This document shows, in pieces, positions 1 through 7,292 of a stretch of DNA of 7,682 nucleotides; position 1 is the first letter of the stretch; every line of letters starts with the position of its first letter. Origin of the DNA: Oscillospiraceae bacterium (GTDB taxonomy: Bacteria; Bacillota; Clostridia; Oscillospirales; Oscillospiraceae). The position numbers and the translations under genes were made by a program. The stretch is from the NCBI GenBank assembly GCA_902766215.1, contig CACXCV010000213.1, forward strand, positions 1 through 7,682, written 5' to 3'. Under the pieces are notes generated by a model that worked only from the letters and a program-made list of their open reading frames with translations, was not told the origin of the DNA and ran no database searches.

Positions 1-2829
1 TGCCCGCCCCGCGCATATTACATCCCCTATGACTCTCTGGACAAGGCGCTGATGCTTGACCGCAGCCAGTCGGCCTATTACAAGCTGCTCAACGGCGACT
101 GGGACTTTGCCTGGTATGCCCAGGACGTTGACGTGATAAATCCCTGTGCTGTCCCCTTCCCGGCGCTGACGCCGGTTCCCTCCTGCTGGGAGTGCCATGG
201 TTATGGCCGCCCGGGCTATCAGAACATCATCTATCCCCATCCGCTGGACATGCCCTATGCTCCCGATGACAACCCCTGCGGCATCTATCGCCGTCGCTTT
301 GTTCTTGACGAAAGCTGGACCGTCCGGCAGACCTATGTGGTCTTTGAGGGCGTGAGCGCCTGCCTGCGGCTGTACTGCAACAACCGGTATGTGGGCTACA
401 GCCAGGGCAGTCACCTGCCCGCCGAGTTTGACCTCACGCCTTTTGTCCATGCCGGTGAGAACACACTGGTGGCACAGGTGTTCGAATTCTGCGCCGGGAG
501 CTATCTGGAGGATCAGGATCACTTCCGCCTGCACGGGATCTTCCGCGACGTGTATCTGCTCTCGCGCGAGGAGGGGCACCTGCACGACATTGAGGTGACG
601 GCCGACTGCCGCCAGATTCATGTCAGCTATCCCAGCTATACCGTCTACGACGGCTTCCGCCCGGCGGATCTGACCCAGCCGGTGCTGTGGAACGCCGAGC
701 AGCCGCACCTGTACACCGTGGTCATTCAGACGGCCACGGAGTTCATCCCCATCCGGGTGGGCATGCGCGAAATTTCCGTCCGCGAGGACGGCGCGCTGCT
801 GATCAACGGCGTGGCTGTCAAGCTCAAGGGTGTCAATCACCACGACACCCACCCGGTCAACGGCTATACCGAGACCGACAGCGAGCTGGAGGACGAACTG
901 CTGCTGATGAAGTCGCTGAACATCAACACCATCCGCACCAGCCACTATCCCCCCACGCCCTACTTCCTCGAGCTGTGCGACGAGCTGGGCTTTTACGTCA
1001 TAGACGAGGCCGACATCGAAACCCACGGCTTTATCAACAGCCATACCGCCAACAACCTGCGCGAGATGCATGGTTATGGCACCACTGGCTGGCCCTGCTG
1101 GGAGCCGGAGTGGGAGCAGGCGCACCTGGAGCGGCTGGAGCGCATGGTCGAGCGGGACAAGAACCATCCCTGCGTGATTATGTGGAGCATGGGCAACGAG
1201 TCCAGCTATGGCCCCCACCATGCTGCCATGCTGGAATGGACGCGCCGCCGCGACCCTTCGCGCCTGCGCCACTATGAGGGCTCCTTTACCATCGAGGACG
1301 AGGCGCCGGTGGACGTGGTCAGCCGAATGTACCCGTCGCTGGAGGCCTTTGACGCGCTGCTCAGCCGCGATGACCTGCGCCCGGTGTTTTTGTGTGAATA
1401 TTCCCACGCCATGGGCAACGGCCCCGGGGATGTGGGCGACTATTGGGCTATGATCTGGAACCACCCCAAGGCCATTGGCGGCTGCATCTGGGAGTGGGCC
1501 GATCATGTGGTCTATGAGGACGGCGTGCAGAAATACGGCGGCGACTTTGGCGAGCTGACCCACGACGGCAACTTCTGCTCCGACGGACTGGTACTTGCCG
1601 ACCGGACGCTGAAGGCCGGCTCACTCAATGCCAAATATGCCTATCAGCCCTTTGCCGCTGTGGTGGAGGGCCAGGTGCTGACCGTAACCAACCGCTTTGA
1701 CTTTACCAGTCTGGAGCACTACCTGCTGACGGTGACACTGCGCTGCGACGGCGACGAGCTGGCCCGCCGCGAAATGCGGCTGAACATCCCGCCCCACCAG
1801 AGCCAGAGCCTGCCGCTGGACTTTGTCCATCCCGACTGCTGCCGCTACGGCGCATCGATCTACATCACGCTGCAGGACGACGAGGGCGCGCTGATCGGCG
1901 GCGTCGAGCAGATCCTGGACATTTCGCGCATGCCGCTGGCGCTGGCCGAATCGCAGCCGGAGATCGTCGAACAGGATCGCTATCTGCAGATCACCGCCGG
2001 GCGCACCTGCTGGCGCTTTGACACACACCACGGCGTGATTGCCTCGATGAGCAAGGACGGCGTGCCGCAGCTGGCCGCGCCGCTGCGGCTGAGCACCTGG
2101 CGCGCCCCCACCGACAACGAGCGCAATGTCAAGCGCCGCTGGATGGGCCAGGGCAGCGCCAGTCTGGACCACACCTTCTCCAAGGTATATCGCTGCGAGC
2201 GCAGCGGCAACCGCATCACCGTCACCGGCTCGCTGGCCGGCGTGGGCTGCGACCCCTATCTGTACTATACGGCGGTGTACACCTTCTCCGGCGACGGGCG
2301 CGCGGCCATCGAGCTGCAGGCGTCCCTTGCCGACTGGTTTCTGGCCGCGCCGCCGTCCTTCCCCGGCATGCCCGCCGGCAAAGCGGCCTATCTGCCGCGG
2401 CTGGGCTTTGAAACGGCGCTGCCCGGGGCCGACCGTGCCTTTACCTATTTTGCCATGGGGCCGGAGGAGTGCTATTGCGACATGCATCTGCACGCCGCCC
2501 TTGGCAAGTATGAAAGCAACACCGCTGCCGAATACGTGCCCTATGTCGTGCCGCAGGAGCATGGCAACCATTTTGACGCCCGGGCGCTCCACTTTGAGCA
2601 GGGCCTGCGGGTAGACAGCAACGATCGCTTTGAGTTCTGCGTGTCGCAGTACAGCACCGAAGCGCTGGCCAAAACCGCCCACGCGGCAGAGCTGCGGCCC
2701 GACGGACTGACGCACCTGCGCATTGACTACCGCGACTCGGGCCTGGGCTCCAACAGCTGCGGCCCAGACCTGCGCGACGACTATGCCCTGCGGGAGCGCA
2801 GCATCAGCTGGAGCTTCTTCCTGGGCTGA
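1..2829 (+). CDS. lacZ: Beta-galactosidase, GH2 (LacZ family), 5' end outside window
   Basis: This enzyme hydrolyses terminal beta-D-galactosides such as lactose, probably in the cytoplasm. The frame is open from base 1 and already reads PPRAYYIPYDSL, a conserved LacZ stretch. The ATG at 52 is therefore internal, and roughly 20-45 residues lie off the edge. Domains in order (codon 1 = base 1) are: sugar-binding jelly roll, about 25-190; short Ig-like domain, about 195-255; TIM barrel, about 260-560; second Ig-like domain; and the C-terminal Bgal_small_N sandwich, about 680-940. The acid/base Glu is in WSMGNES (codon at 1198-1200). The nucleophile is in LCEYSHAMGN (codon at 1396-1398). TSHYPP, DEADIETHGF and CSDGLVLADR are also conserved. 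Near the end, SNSCGP stands where E. coli LacZ has its Trp999 region, as I recall for many LacZ proteins from anaerobes. The first Ig-like domain is shorter than usual. No partner gene such as a permease is visible. EbgA-like specificity cannot be excluded. Confidence 0.95.
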   Translation, partial: CPPRAYYIPYDSLDKALMLDRSQSAYYKLLNGDWDFAWYAQDVDVINPCAVPFPALTPVPSCWECHGYGRPGYQNIIYPHPLDMPYAPDDNPCGIYRRRFVLDESWTVRQTYVVFEGVSACLRLYCNNRYVGYSQGSHLPAEFDLTPFVHAGENTLVAQVFEFCAGSYLEDQDHFRLHGIFRDVYLLSREEGHLHDIEVTADCRQIHVSYPSYTVYDGFRPADLTQPVLWNAEQPHLYTVVIQTATEFIPIRVGMREISVREDGALLINGVAVKLKGVNHHDTHPVNGYTETDSELEDELLLMKSLNINTIRTSHYPPTPYFLELCDELGFYVIDEADIETHGFINSHTANNLREMHGYGTTGWPCWEPEWEQAHLERLERMVERDKNHPCVIMWSMGNESSYGPHHAAMLEWTRRRDPSRLRHYEGSFTIEDEAPVDVVSRMYPSLEAFDALLSRDDLRPVFLCEYSHAMGNGPGDVGDYWAMIWNHPKAIGGCIWEWADHVVYEDGVQKYGGDFGELTHDGNFCSDGLVLADRTLKAGSLNAKYAYQPFAAVVEGQVLTVTNRFDFTSLEHYLLTVTLRCDGDELARREMRLNIPPHQSQSLPLDFVHPDCCRYGASIYITLQDDEGALIGGVEQILDISRMPLALAESQPEIVEQDRYLQITAGRTCWRFDTHHGVIASMSKDGVPQLAAPLRLSTWRAPTDNERNVKRRWMGQGSASLDHTFSKVYRCERSGNRITVTGSLAGVGCDPYLYYTAVYTFSGDGRAAIELQASLADWFLAAPPSFPGMPAGKAAYLPRLGFETALPGADRAFTYFAMGPEECYCDMHLHAALGKYESNTAAEYVPYVVPQEHGNHFDARALHFEQGLRVDSNDRFEFCVSQYSTEALAKTAHAAELRPDGLTHLRIDYRDSGLGSNSCGPDLRDDYALRERSISWSFFLG

Positions 2830-2842
2830 GACCGGTATAACA

Positions 2843-2878
2843 AGCGCAGCCCCCAGCCAACTGGCTGGGGGCTGCGCT
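2843..2878. terminator. Bidirectional hairpin terminator between lacZ and htrA
   Basis: A perfect 16-bp GC-rich stem (2843-2858 with 2863-2878) closes a 4-base AACT loop. It begins 14 bases after the lacZ stop and ends 19 bases from the htrA stop. Both sides are moderately T-rich when read outward: GTTATT follows on the plus strand and TTGTTATA on the minus strand. It can therefore serve both convergent genes, although neither T tract is long. Confidence 0.85.
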
Positions 2879-2897
2879 GTTATTCCCTGTTTGAACG

Positions 2898-4265
2898 TCA
2901 GCCGCCGTATCCAAAGCCGAAGAACGGGAAGCGGCTCTGTCCGCCGGTACTGCCGGTGGAGGGGGTGGTCTGCTGAGCGCCGACATCCTCCTTGGGCTTT
3001 TCGTCAAAGGTGATCGACACCGTGCGGTATTCCCCGCTGCGGTAAATCTCCACCTGCGCCGTGTCGCCGGCGCTGTACTGCTTCATGATGGACGACAGCT
3101 CAGTCTGCGTCTGGCAGCGCTTGCCGTCGATCGAGCAGATGATGTCGCCCCCCTGCAGGCCCGCCTTGTCCGCAGCCGCGCCCTCGACCACACTGGTGAC
3201 ATACACGCCCACCGGCAGGTTGTAATACGAGGCCATGGTCACAGTCAGGTCGTCGGTATACACGCCGAAGTATGGCCGGCCGATGACATAGCCGTACATT
3301 TTCAGGTCGGCTACAATCTTCATCGCGTCGTTGATCGGAATGGCAAAGCCCAGGCCCTCCACCGAGGAACTGGCATATTTGGCCGTGGTAATGCCAATCA
3401 CGTTGCCATACATGTCAAACAGCGGGCCGCCGGAGTTGCCGCTGTTGATGGCCGCATCGGTCTGCAGCATGTTGATCGGCGTGCCGTCGGTGTTGATCTC
3501 GCGGTCCAGCGCGCTGATATAGCCCACGGTAAGGGTGTTGGTCAGCTCACCCAGGGGGTTGCCGATGGCGGCCACCATCTCGCCCACGCGCAGCGTGTCG
3601 CTGTCGCCCACCTTGCAGGTGGCAAAGCCGCTGCCCTCGATCTTCAGCAGGGCCACGTCGTTGTCCTCGTCGCCGCCCACCAGCTCGGCCGGATAGCTAT
3701 CGCCGCTGGCCAGCGTGACCGTCAGCGTCTGCGCACCCTTGACCACGTGATAGTTTGTGACGATATAGCCGTCCGGGTCCACGATAAAACCGGAGCCGGA
3801 GCTGGCGTGGCTGGAAACCTGACCATAGATGTTCTGGGTGGTGTATTCGTTGGCAATGGACACCACCGCCCCGTTGTTCGCCGCATAGACCTGCGCCGGA
3901 TCCAGCAGCACGCCGGATTTGTTGGTGGTGATCACCAGCGGCGCCTGATCGATCACCTCGGGCTGGCTGCCGCCCTCGGGCTGCGCATCCGTCCCGGCCG
4001 TGTCGGGCTGGACCTGCAGGGTGGTCTGTTTGTCCGGCGTGGTGTCTGCCGGCGCACGGCGGTTGCCCAGGAAATAGCCGCCCGCTGCGCCGCCGGCAAG
4101 CCCCACCAGCAGTGCCCCGCAGAGCACCAGCGCAATCACGCCGCGGCCATGTCCCTTTTTCGGCGGTTCCGGCGAGGGATTGTATTGCTTCTCTTCCCAC
4201 ATGGACAGCTGGCCCGGTGCAGGCTGCTCCTCCCACGAATCGTTCTGTCTGTCATACTCGCTCAC
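2898..4265 (-). CDS. htrA: Membrane-anchored HtrA/DegP-like serine protease with PDZ domain
   Basis: This is a trypsin-like quality-control protease that degrades misfolded proteins outside the membrane. The 455 residues comprise a charged, Pro-rich cytoplasmic tail (1-41), one membrane helix (about 42-67), an acidic Thr/Gln/Pro linker (about 70-105), the protease domain (about 120-325) and one PDZ domain (about 330-420). The catalytic triad is visible: His173 in TNYHVV, Asp203 in DNDVALL and Ser278 in GNSGGP. The protein ends in an unusual Gly/aromatic tail (FPFFGFGYGG) after a Thr/Ser/Gly linker. The start is GTG, with AAGGGG (4275-4280) 9 bases upstream. The helix lacks a clear signal-peptidase site, so I read it as an anchor rather than a cleaved signal, as in Bacillus HtrA/HtrB. 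The gene appears monocistronic, or may be read through from the GNAT gene. Its closest Bacillus counterpart (HtrA, HtrB or YyxA) cannot be decided. Confidence 0.95.
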   Translation of the reverse strand: MSEYDRQNDSWEEQPAPGQLSMWEEKQYNPSPEPPKKGHGRGVIALVLCGALLVGLAGGAAGGYFLGNRRAPADTTPDKQTTLQVQPDTAGTDAQPEGGSQPEVIDQAPLVITTNKSGVLLDPAQVYAANNGAVVSIANEYTTQNIYGQVSSHASSGSGFIVDPDGYIVTNYHVVKGAQTLTVTLASGDSYPAELVGGDEDNDVALLKIEGSGFATCKVGDSDTLRVGEMVAAIGNPLGELTNTLTVGYISALDREINTDGTPINMLQTDAAINSGNSGGPLFDMYGNVIGITTAKYASSSVEGLGFAIPINDAMKIVADLKMYGYVIGRPYFGVYTDDLTVTMASYYNLPVGVYVTSVVEGAAADKAGLQGGDIICSIDGKRCQTQTELSSIMKQYSAGDTAQVEIYRSGEYRTVSITFDEKPKEDVGAQQTTPSTGSTGGQSRFPFFGFGYGG

Positions 4266-4381
4266 AACAAGTCGCCCCTTTTCTAAAGGTTCATCTTAGT
4301 GTTTTCTTTATACCTGAAAAATATGTCCAGACTGTGACCAGATTAAAAATTCTTTCCGAATGCGCCGCGTTCTTCTCCACG
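4266..4381 (-). promoter_or_regulatory. Leader and probable promoter region of htrA
   Basis: This stretch is clearly AT-richer than the surrounding genes and lies directly upstream of the htrA ribosome-binding site, so a promoter is expected here. On the minus strand a TATAAA box (4307-4312) and a TGGACA box (4324-4329) are visible. They are only 11 bases apart, too close to be a normal -10/-35 pair. No canonical pair was found. A promoter with a weak -35 that needs an activator would fit, since Bacillus htrA genes depend on the CssRS two-component system, but I cannot identify an operator here. Confidence 0.35.
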
Positions 4382-4433
4382 GCTTCCCCTGCTGGAGACG
4401 CACGCTTTGCCGTGCGTCTCCAGCAGGGGAAGC
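4382..4433. repeat. Perfect 23-bp inverted repeat, 6-base loop
   Basis: The arms 4382-4404 and 4411-4433 are exact reverse complements around the loop CTTTGC (plus strand). The element starts 13 bases beyond the GNAT stop and ends well before the htrA leader. In neither direction is the stem followed by a T tract: the minus strand continues GTGGAGAAG and the plus strand AAAAGCGG. It is therefore not a typical intrinsic terminator. It may be an interspersed palindromic repeat of REP/MITE type, or a strong RNA hairpin that protects the 3' end of the GNAT transcript. No target-site duplication is evident. Confidence 0.8.
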
Positions 4434-4446
4434 AAAAGCGGCCTGG

Positions 4447-4889
4447 CTATAACGCTCTTGAAAACAGCTGGTCTGTTGTGTGATAGATGGTTTCATACTC
4501 CCCCATCTTCTGAAAACCATATTTCTCATAGAGGCCGATTTCTCCGCTCATCAGGTAGACTGTTGAAAAGCCCTGCATTCTTGCCGCCTTGCAGGCTGCG
4601 TCGATCAGCCATTCGGACAGGCGGCGCCCCCTGTATGCCTCCGCCGCAAACACAAACCCGATAAACAGCCCAGGCCCGGATTGCAGCGGCAGCTCGTCCG
4701 GATTGGTCAGCGTGCAGAAGCCGGCCAGATTTTCGTCGCACAGGGCAGCCGGCCCCCTCTCATTGGGCTCAAAGCCGTTTTCCCTCATTTTCTTTGCCAG
4801 ATACCGGCCGGCGCGCCAGAAACACATCTCGGCAAACGCCATCGTCCTGTCCCCAGAGGGTGGCCGTATGTCGTTTCTTCAATTTGCAT
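4447..4889 (-). pseudogene. GNAT family N-acetyltransferase, frameshifted near the start
   Basis: The downstream frame (131 codons from an ATG at 4840-4842) encodes a GNAT fold: a central strand (FIGFVFAAEA), an acetyl-CoA-binding motif beginning YRGRRLSEWLI, and the closing YLMSGEIGLYEKYGF stretch. Substrate is unknown. That ATG has no ribosome-binding site and its frame is closed a little upstream. Another ATG (4887-4889) has AGGGGGAG (4899-4906) 9 bases before it and reads MQIEETTYGHPL before leaving frame. The two ATGs are 47 bases apart. Adding one T, so that CTGGGG becomes CTGTGGG, gives PLWDRTMAFAE and joins both parts into a protein of about 147 residues, matching what I recall of this family's N-terminus. 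I infer a one-base deletion, either a real mutation or a sequencing error. A shortened protein from the inner ATG would lack the first beta strand. Confidence 0.8.
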
Positions 4890-4953
4890 CACAATTTTCT
4901 CCCCCTGATCCCGGCAGCGGCCCGATTCAGCTCTGCTTGCCTGAACAACTCAA

Positions 4954-4981
4954 ACCATATTCCATTTTCCGGTCATGGCAA
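4954..4981 (-). promoter_or_regulatory. Possible promoter of the GNAT gene
   Basis: On the minus strand TTGCCA (4976-4981) and TATGGT (4954-4959) are separated by 16 bases, a fair match to a housekeeping promoter. Transcription would begin about 50 bases before the upstream AGGGGGAG ribosome-binding site, which fits the start at 4889 better than the inner ATG. The -35 box lies only 15 bases from that of the divergent rarA promoter, so the two could interfere with or co-regulate each other. Confidence 0.45.
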
Positions 4982-4996
4982 GCAATCGCGCACGGC

Positions 4997-5025
4997 TTGA
5001 CGAACCGGGCGCGATGATTTATACT
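4997..5025 (+). promoter_or_regulatory. Sigma-A type promoter of rarA
   Basis: TTGACG (4997-5002) and TATACT (5020-5025) are separated by exactly 17 bases, each one mismatch from consensus. Transcription should start near 5031-5033, giving a leader of about 45 bases. The leader ends with the ribosome-binding site AAAAGGAG (5061-5068), 9 bases before the rarA ATG. No operator repeat or leader hairpin is evident, so expression is probably constitutive. Confidence 0.8.
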
Positions 5026-5077
5026 GATTTTACCGTTTATTTGCTCTGCGGATTGGCCGCAAAAGGAGACTTGCATC

Positions 5078-6346
5078 ATGTATCAGCCGTTGGCAGACGA
5101 ACTGCGCCCTAAAACGCTGGACGACGTGGTGGGCCAGGAGCACATCCTGGGCCAGGGCGCCCTGCTGCGCCGCATCATCGCCTCGGGCACCATCCCCAAC
5201 ATGATTTTCTATGGGCCGTCCGGCACCGGCAAGACCACCGTGGCCAACATCATCGCCGCCCAGACCCGGTGGCAGCTGTTCCGGCTGAACGCCACCACGG
5301 CCAGTTCGGCCGACATCCGAGAGATCACCGCCCAGCTGGACACGTTCCTTGCCCCCAACGGCGTGCTGCTGTATCTGGATGAGATCCAGTACTTTACGAA
5401 AAAGCAGCAGCAGAGCCTGCTGGAATTCATTGAAAACGGCAAGATTACCCTCATCGCTTCTACAACGGAAAATCCGTATTTTTATGTCTACAACGCAATT
5501 CTCTCCCGCAGCACTGTGTTTGAGTTCAAGGCCGTGGAGCCGGCGGCGGTCGAGCGGGCCGTTCGCCGCGGCATCGCCTATCTGGAAGAAAAAAACGGCG
5601 TCACCGCCCGGGTGGATCCTGAGGCGGTGCGCCACATTGCCGCTGCCTGCGGCGGCGACGTGCGCAAGTCGCTGAACACGGTCGAGCTGCTCTTCGCCGC
5701 CGGGCGGACAGCGGACGGCGTGGTGCCCATCACGCTGGAGGACGCCAGGGCACTTTCCCAGCGCAGCGCCATGCGCTATGACCGCGACGGCGACAGCCAC
5801 TATGACATTGTCTCGGCGCTGCAGAAGTCTGTCCGCGGGTCGGATCCCGACGCGGCGGTCCACTATCTGGCCCGTCTGCTGGAGGCGGACGACCTGCCCT
5901 CCGCCTGCCGGCGGATGCTGGTCATGGCAGCCGAGGACGTGGGACTGGCCTATCCGCTGGCCATTGTCGTAGTCAAGTCCTGCGTGGACGCCGCGCTGCA
6001 GCTGGGCATGCCGGAGGCGCAGATTCCCCTGGCCGAGGCCGTGGTGCTGATGGCCACTGCACCCAAGTCCAACTCGGCCAACGAGGCAATTCATGCCGCG
6101 ATGGCCGACGTCCGCACCGGGCGCAGCGGCGATATCCCCCGCCAGCTGCAAAACGTTCACGCCGACGGCACGGGTTTTGAGCGTGAGCAGGGCTATCTCT
6201 ACCCTCACGCCTATCCGGGCCACTGGGTGGCACAGCAGTATCTGCCCGACGCGCTGGTGGGCACGACCTATTATCACTATGGCGACAACAAGACCGAGCA
6301 GGCCGCCCGTATGTACTGGGACAACATCAAAAACAGGTCAAAATAG
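5078..6346 (+). CDS. rarA: RarA/MgsA-type AAA+ ATPase, replication-associated recombination protein
   Basis: This is a clamp-loader-like AAA+ ATPase acting at stalled replication forks and in replication-linked recombination. The 422 residues match the family length. The N-terminus PLADELRPKTLDDVVGQEH is typical. Walker A is GPSGTGKT (46-53), Walker B is LLYLDE (97-102), sensor 1 is in STTENP (128-133), the likely arginine finger is Arg144 in LSRS, and sensor 2 is Arg196 in GGDVRKSLN. The C-terminal half is the oligomerisation region, with RRMLVMAAEDVGLAYP (278-293) and YLYPHAYPGHWVAQQYLP (373-390). After Walker B it reads EIQYFTKKQQ where E. coli RarA has EVHRFNKSQQ, suggesting a clostridial subfamily. 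The ATG at 5078 has a strong ribosome-binding site and its own promoter. The 3' end overlaps the convergent S1-domain gene by 20 bp. Confidence 0.93.
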   Translation: MYQPLADELRPKTLDDVVGQEHILGQGALLRRIIASGTIPNMIFYGPSGTGKTTVANIIAAQTRWQLFRLNATTASSADIREITAQLDTFLAPNGVLLYLDEIQYFTKKQQQSLLEFIENGKITLIASTTENPYFYVYNAILSRSTVFEFKAVEPAAVERAVRRGIAYLEEKNGVTARVDPEAVRHIAAACGGDVRKSLNTVELLFAAGRTADGVVPITLEDARALSQRSAMRYDRDGDSHYDIVSALQKSVRGSDPDAAVHYLARLLEADDLPSACRRMLVMAAEDVGLAYPLAIVVVKSCVDAALQLGMPEAQIPLAEAVVLMATAPKSNSANEAIHAAMADVRTGRSGDIPRQLQNVHADGTGFEREQGYLYPHAYPGHWVAQQYLPDALVGTTYYHYGDNKTEQAARMYWDNIKNRSK

Positions 6347-7238
6347 GCGGCTTTTCCCCACAGGGCGGCGCATATTGCCAGAAGTCCATGTGGCCGCTGC
6401 GACGGACATAGTCATAGTGCGGCGGCTGCGCTGCCGGCGGCAGCTTTGCCACGATGGAAAGCTTGATCTTGCGGCACTCCGGCCGGATAGCCCCGATCCG
6501 GACACTGACCCGGTCGCCCGGGCGCAGCTCCTCCCGGGGTGGGCACAGGCCCGACAGGTTGGGCCGCAGCTCCACAAACACGCCATAAGGCATGACGCTG
6601 CGCACCACACCCGGCACGATCTGCCCGGGCGCAAAGCGCGCGGCATTGTCCATCCAGGTGCCCAGCAGCTCCCGATGGCTGAGGGTGATCCGCCCCTCCT
6701 CCACCCGGCGCACCGCCACAACAATCTCCTGCCCCAGGACAAAGCGCTCAGCGGCGTGCCCGGTGCGCGACACGGCGATGCCGGCGTTGGGCAGCAGGCC
6801 CAGTACCCCGCGCCCCAGGTCGCAGAAAGCGCCGAAGGGCGCCAGCCCGGCCACCACGGCCGGCAGAATGTCGCCGGGCCGCAGGCCGTCCAGCAGGCTC
6901 TGCTGCGCCGGCTGCTGGGCCAGGCGGCGGCTGCACAGCGCCAGCAATCCCTCGGGCGTCTGGCGCAGCCCGGTCACGCAGAAGCACAGCGGCCGGCCCA
7001 CCCGCGAGAGGATGGCCGTCTCGCGCACCGTACCCTCCCGCACACCCAGGGCAGCTTCTTCGCGGGGAATCTTCCCCACGGCCTCGCCCAGCTCCAGCCA
7101 GAGCGCATGGTCTTCGTCACAGCGGACAGCCACCGCCTCGAGCACCGTGCCGCGCTCCATGGCGCGGCGCAGCCCCGCCGGCGTCAGCTGCGGCCGGCTG
7201 GCCGCCAGCCCCTTTCCCTCTGGCAAATACAGTTTCAT
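6327..7238 (-). CDS. S1 RNA-binding domain protein (ribosomal protein S1-like)
   Basis: This is probably a cytoplasmic RNA-binding protein of 303 residues; its exact role in translation or RNA handling is unknown. Three S1-like (OB-fold) repeats are visible: a degenerate one at about 30-105, a good one at about 120-188 (GDILPAVV, FGAFCDLGRGVLGLLP, RITLSHRELLG) and another at about 205-263 (GQIVPGVVRSVMPYGVFVEL, KIKLSIV). The tail ends SGHMDFWQYAPP and ILTCF, as in related clostridial proteins I recall, so the C-terminus looks complete. The frame runs back to a TTG at 7257-7259. I chose the ATG at 7236-7238 (MKLYLPEGKG) because AGGAGG (7247-7252) sits 8 bases before it, whereas the TTG lies upstream of that site. 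A 54-base gap separates it from the upstream gene on the same strand, so the two may be co-transcribed. It is shorter than true ribosomal S1. Confidence 0.88.
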   Translation of the reverse strand: MKLYLPEGKGLAASRPQLTPAGLRRAMERGTVLEAVAVRCDEDHALWLELGEAVGKIPREEAALGVREGTVRETAILSRVGRPLCFCVTGLRQTPEGLLALCSRRLAQQPAQQSLLDGLRPGDILPAVVAGLAPFGAFCDLGRGVLGLLPNAGIAVSRTGHAAERFVLGQEIVVAVRRVEEGRITLSHRELLGTWMDNAARFAPGQIVPGVVRSVMPYGVFVELRPNLSGLCPPREELRPGDRVSVRIGAIRPECRKIKLSIVAKLPPAAQPPHYDYVRRSGHMDFWQYAPPCGEKPPILTCF

Positions 7239-7292
7239 CCCCATCCCCTCCTGCGTCAATGTATGCGCCGCAGGCAGCGCGGGTGCGCCCGG

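Noticed and set aside
52..54. ATG at 52 as the lacZ start
   Set aside because: Conserved LacZ residues (PPRAYYIPYDSLDKAL) are encoded in frame before it, so the true start is upstream of the window.
1621..2715. Long open frame of 364 codons on the minus strand inside lacZ
   Set aside because: It lies wholly within the conserved LacZ coding region, has a biased low-complexity composition (Gly/Ala/Val/Arg/Gln) typical of antisense frames in GC-rich DNA, and contains no recognisable domain.
3747..4286. Plus-strand open frame opposite the 5' half of htrA
   Set aside because: It is antisense to the anchor and the His/Asp part of the protease domain, with no supported start or domain.
4382..4433. 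Palindrome as a standard intrinsic terminator or CRISPR repeat
   Set aside because: No T tract follows on either side, and there is only one unit with no spacers.
4308..4529. Small frames on both strands across the palindrome, both encoding SPAGDAR-like peptides
   Set aside because: The shared peptide is a by-product of the inverted repeat read on both strands and overlaps the GNAT 3' end. There is no convincing ribosome-binding site.
5030..6277. Open frame of 415 codons on the minus strand opposite rarA
   Set aside because: It mirrors the RarA coding region, including its Walker motifs. High GC at third positions explains the lack of stops.
7257..7259. TTG as the start of the S1-domain protein
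   Set aside because: The AGGAGG ribosome-binding site lies downstream of it and is ideally spaced for the ATG at 7236-7238.
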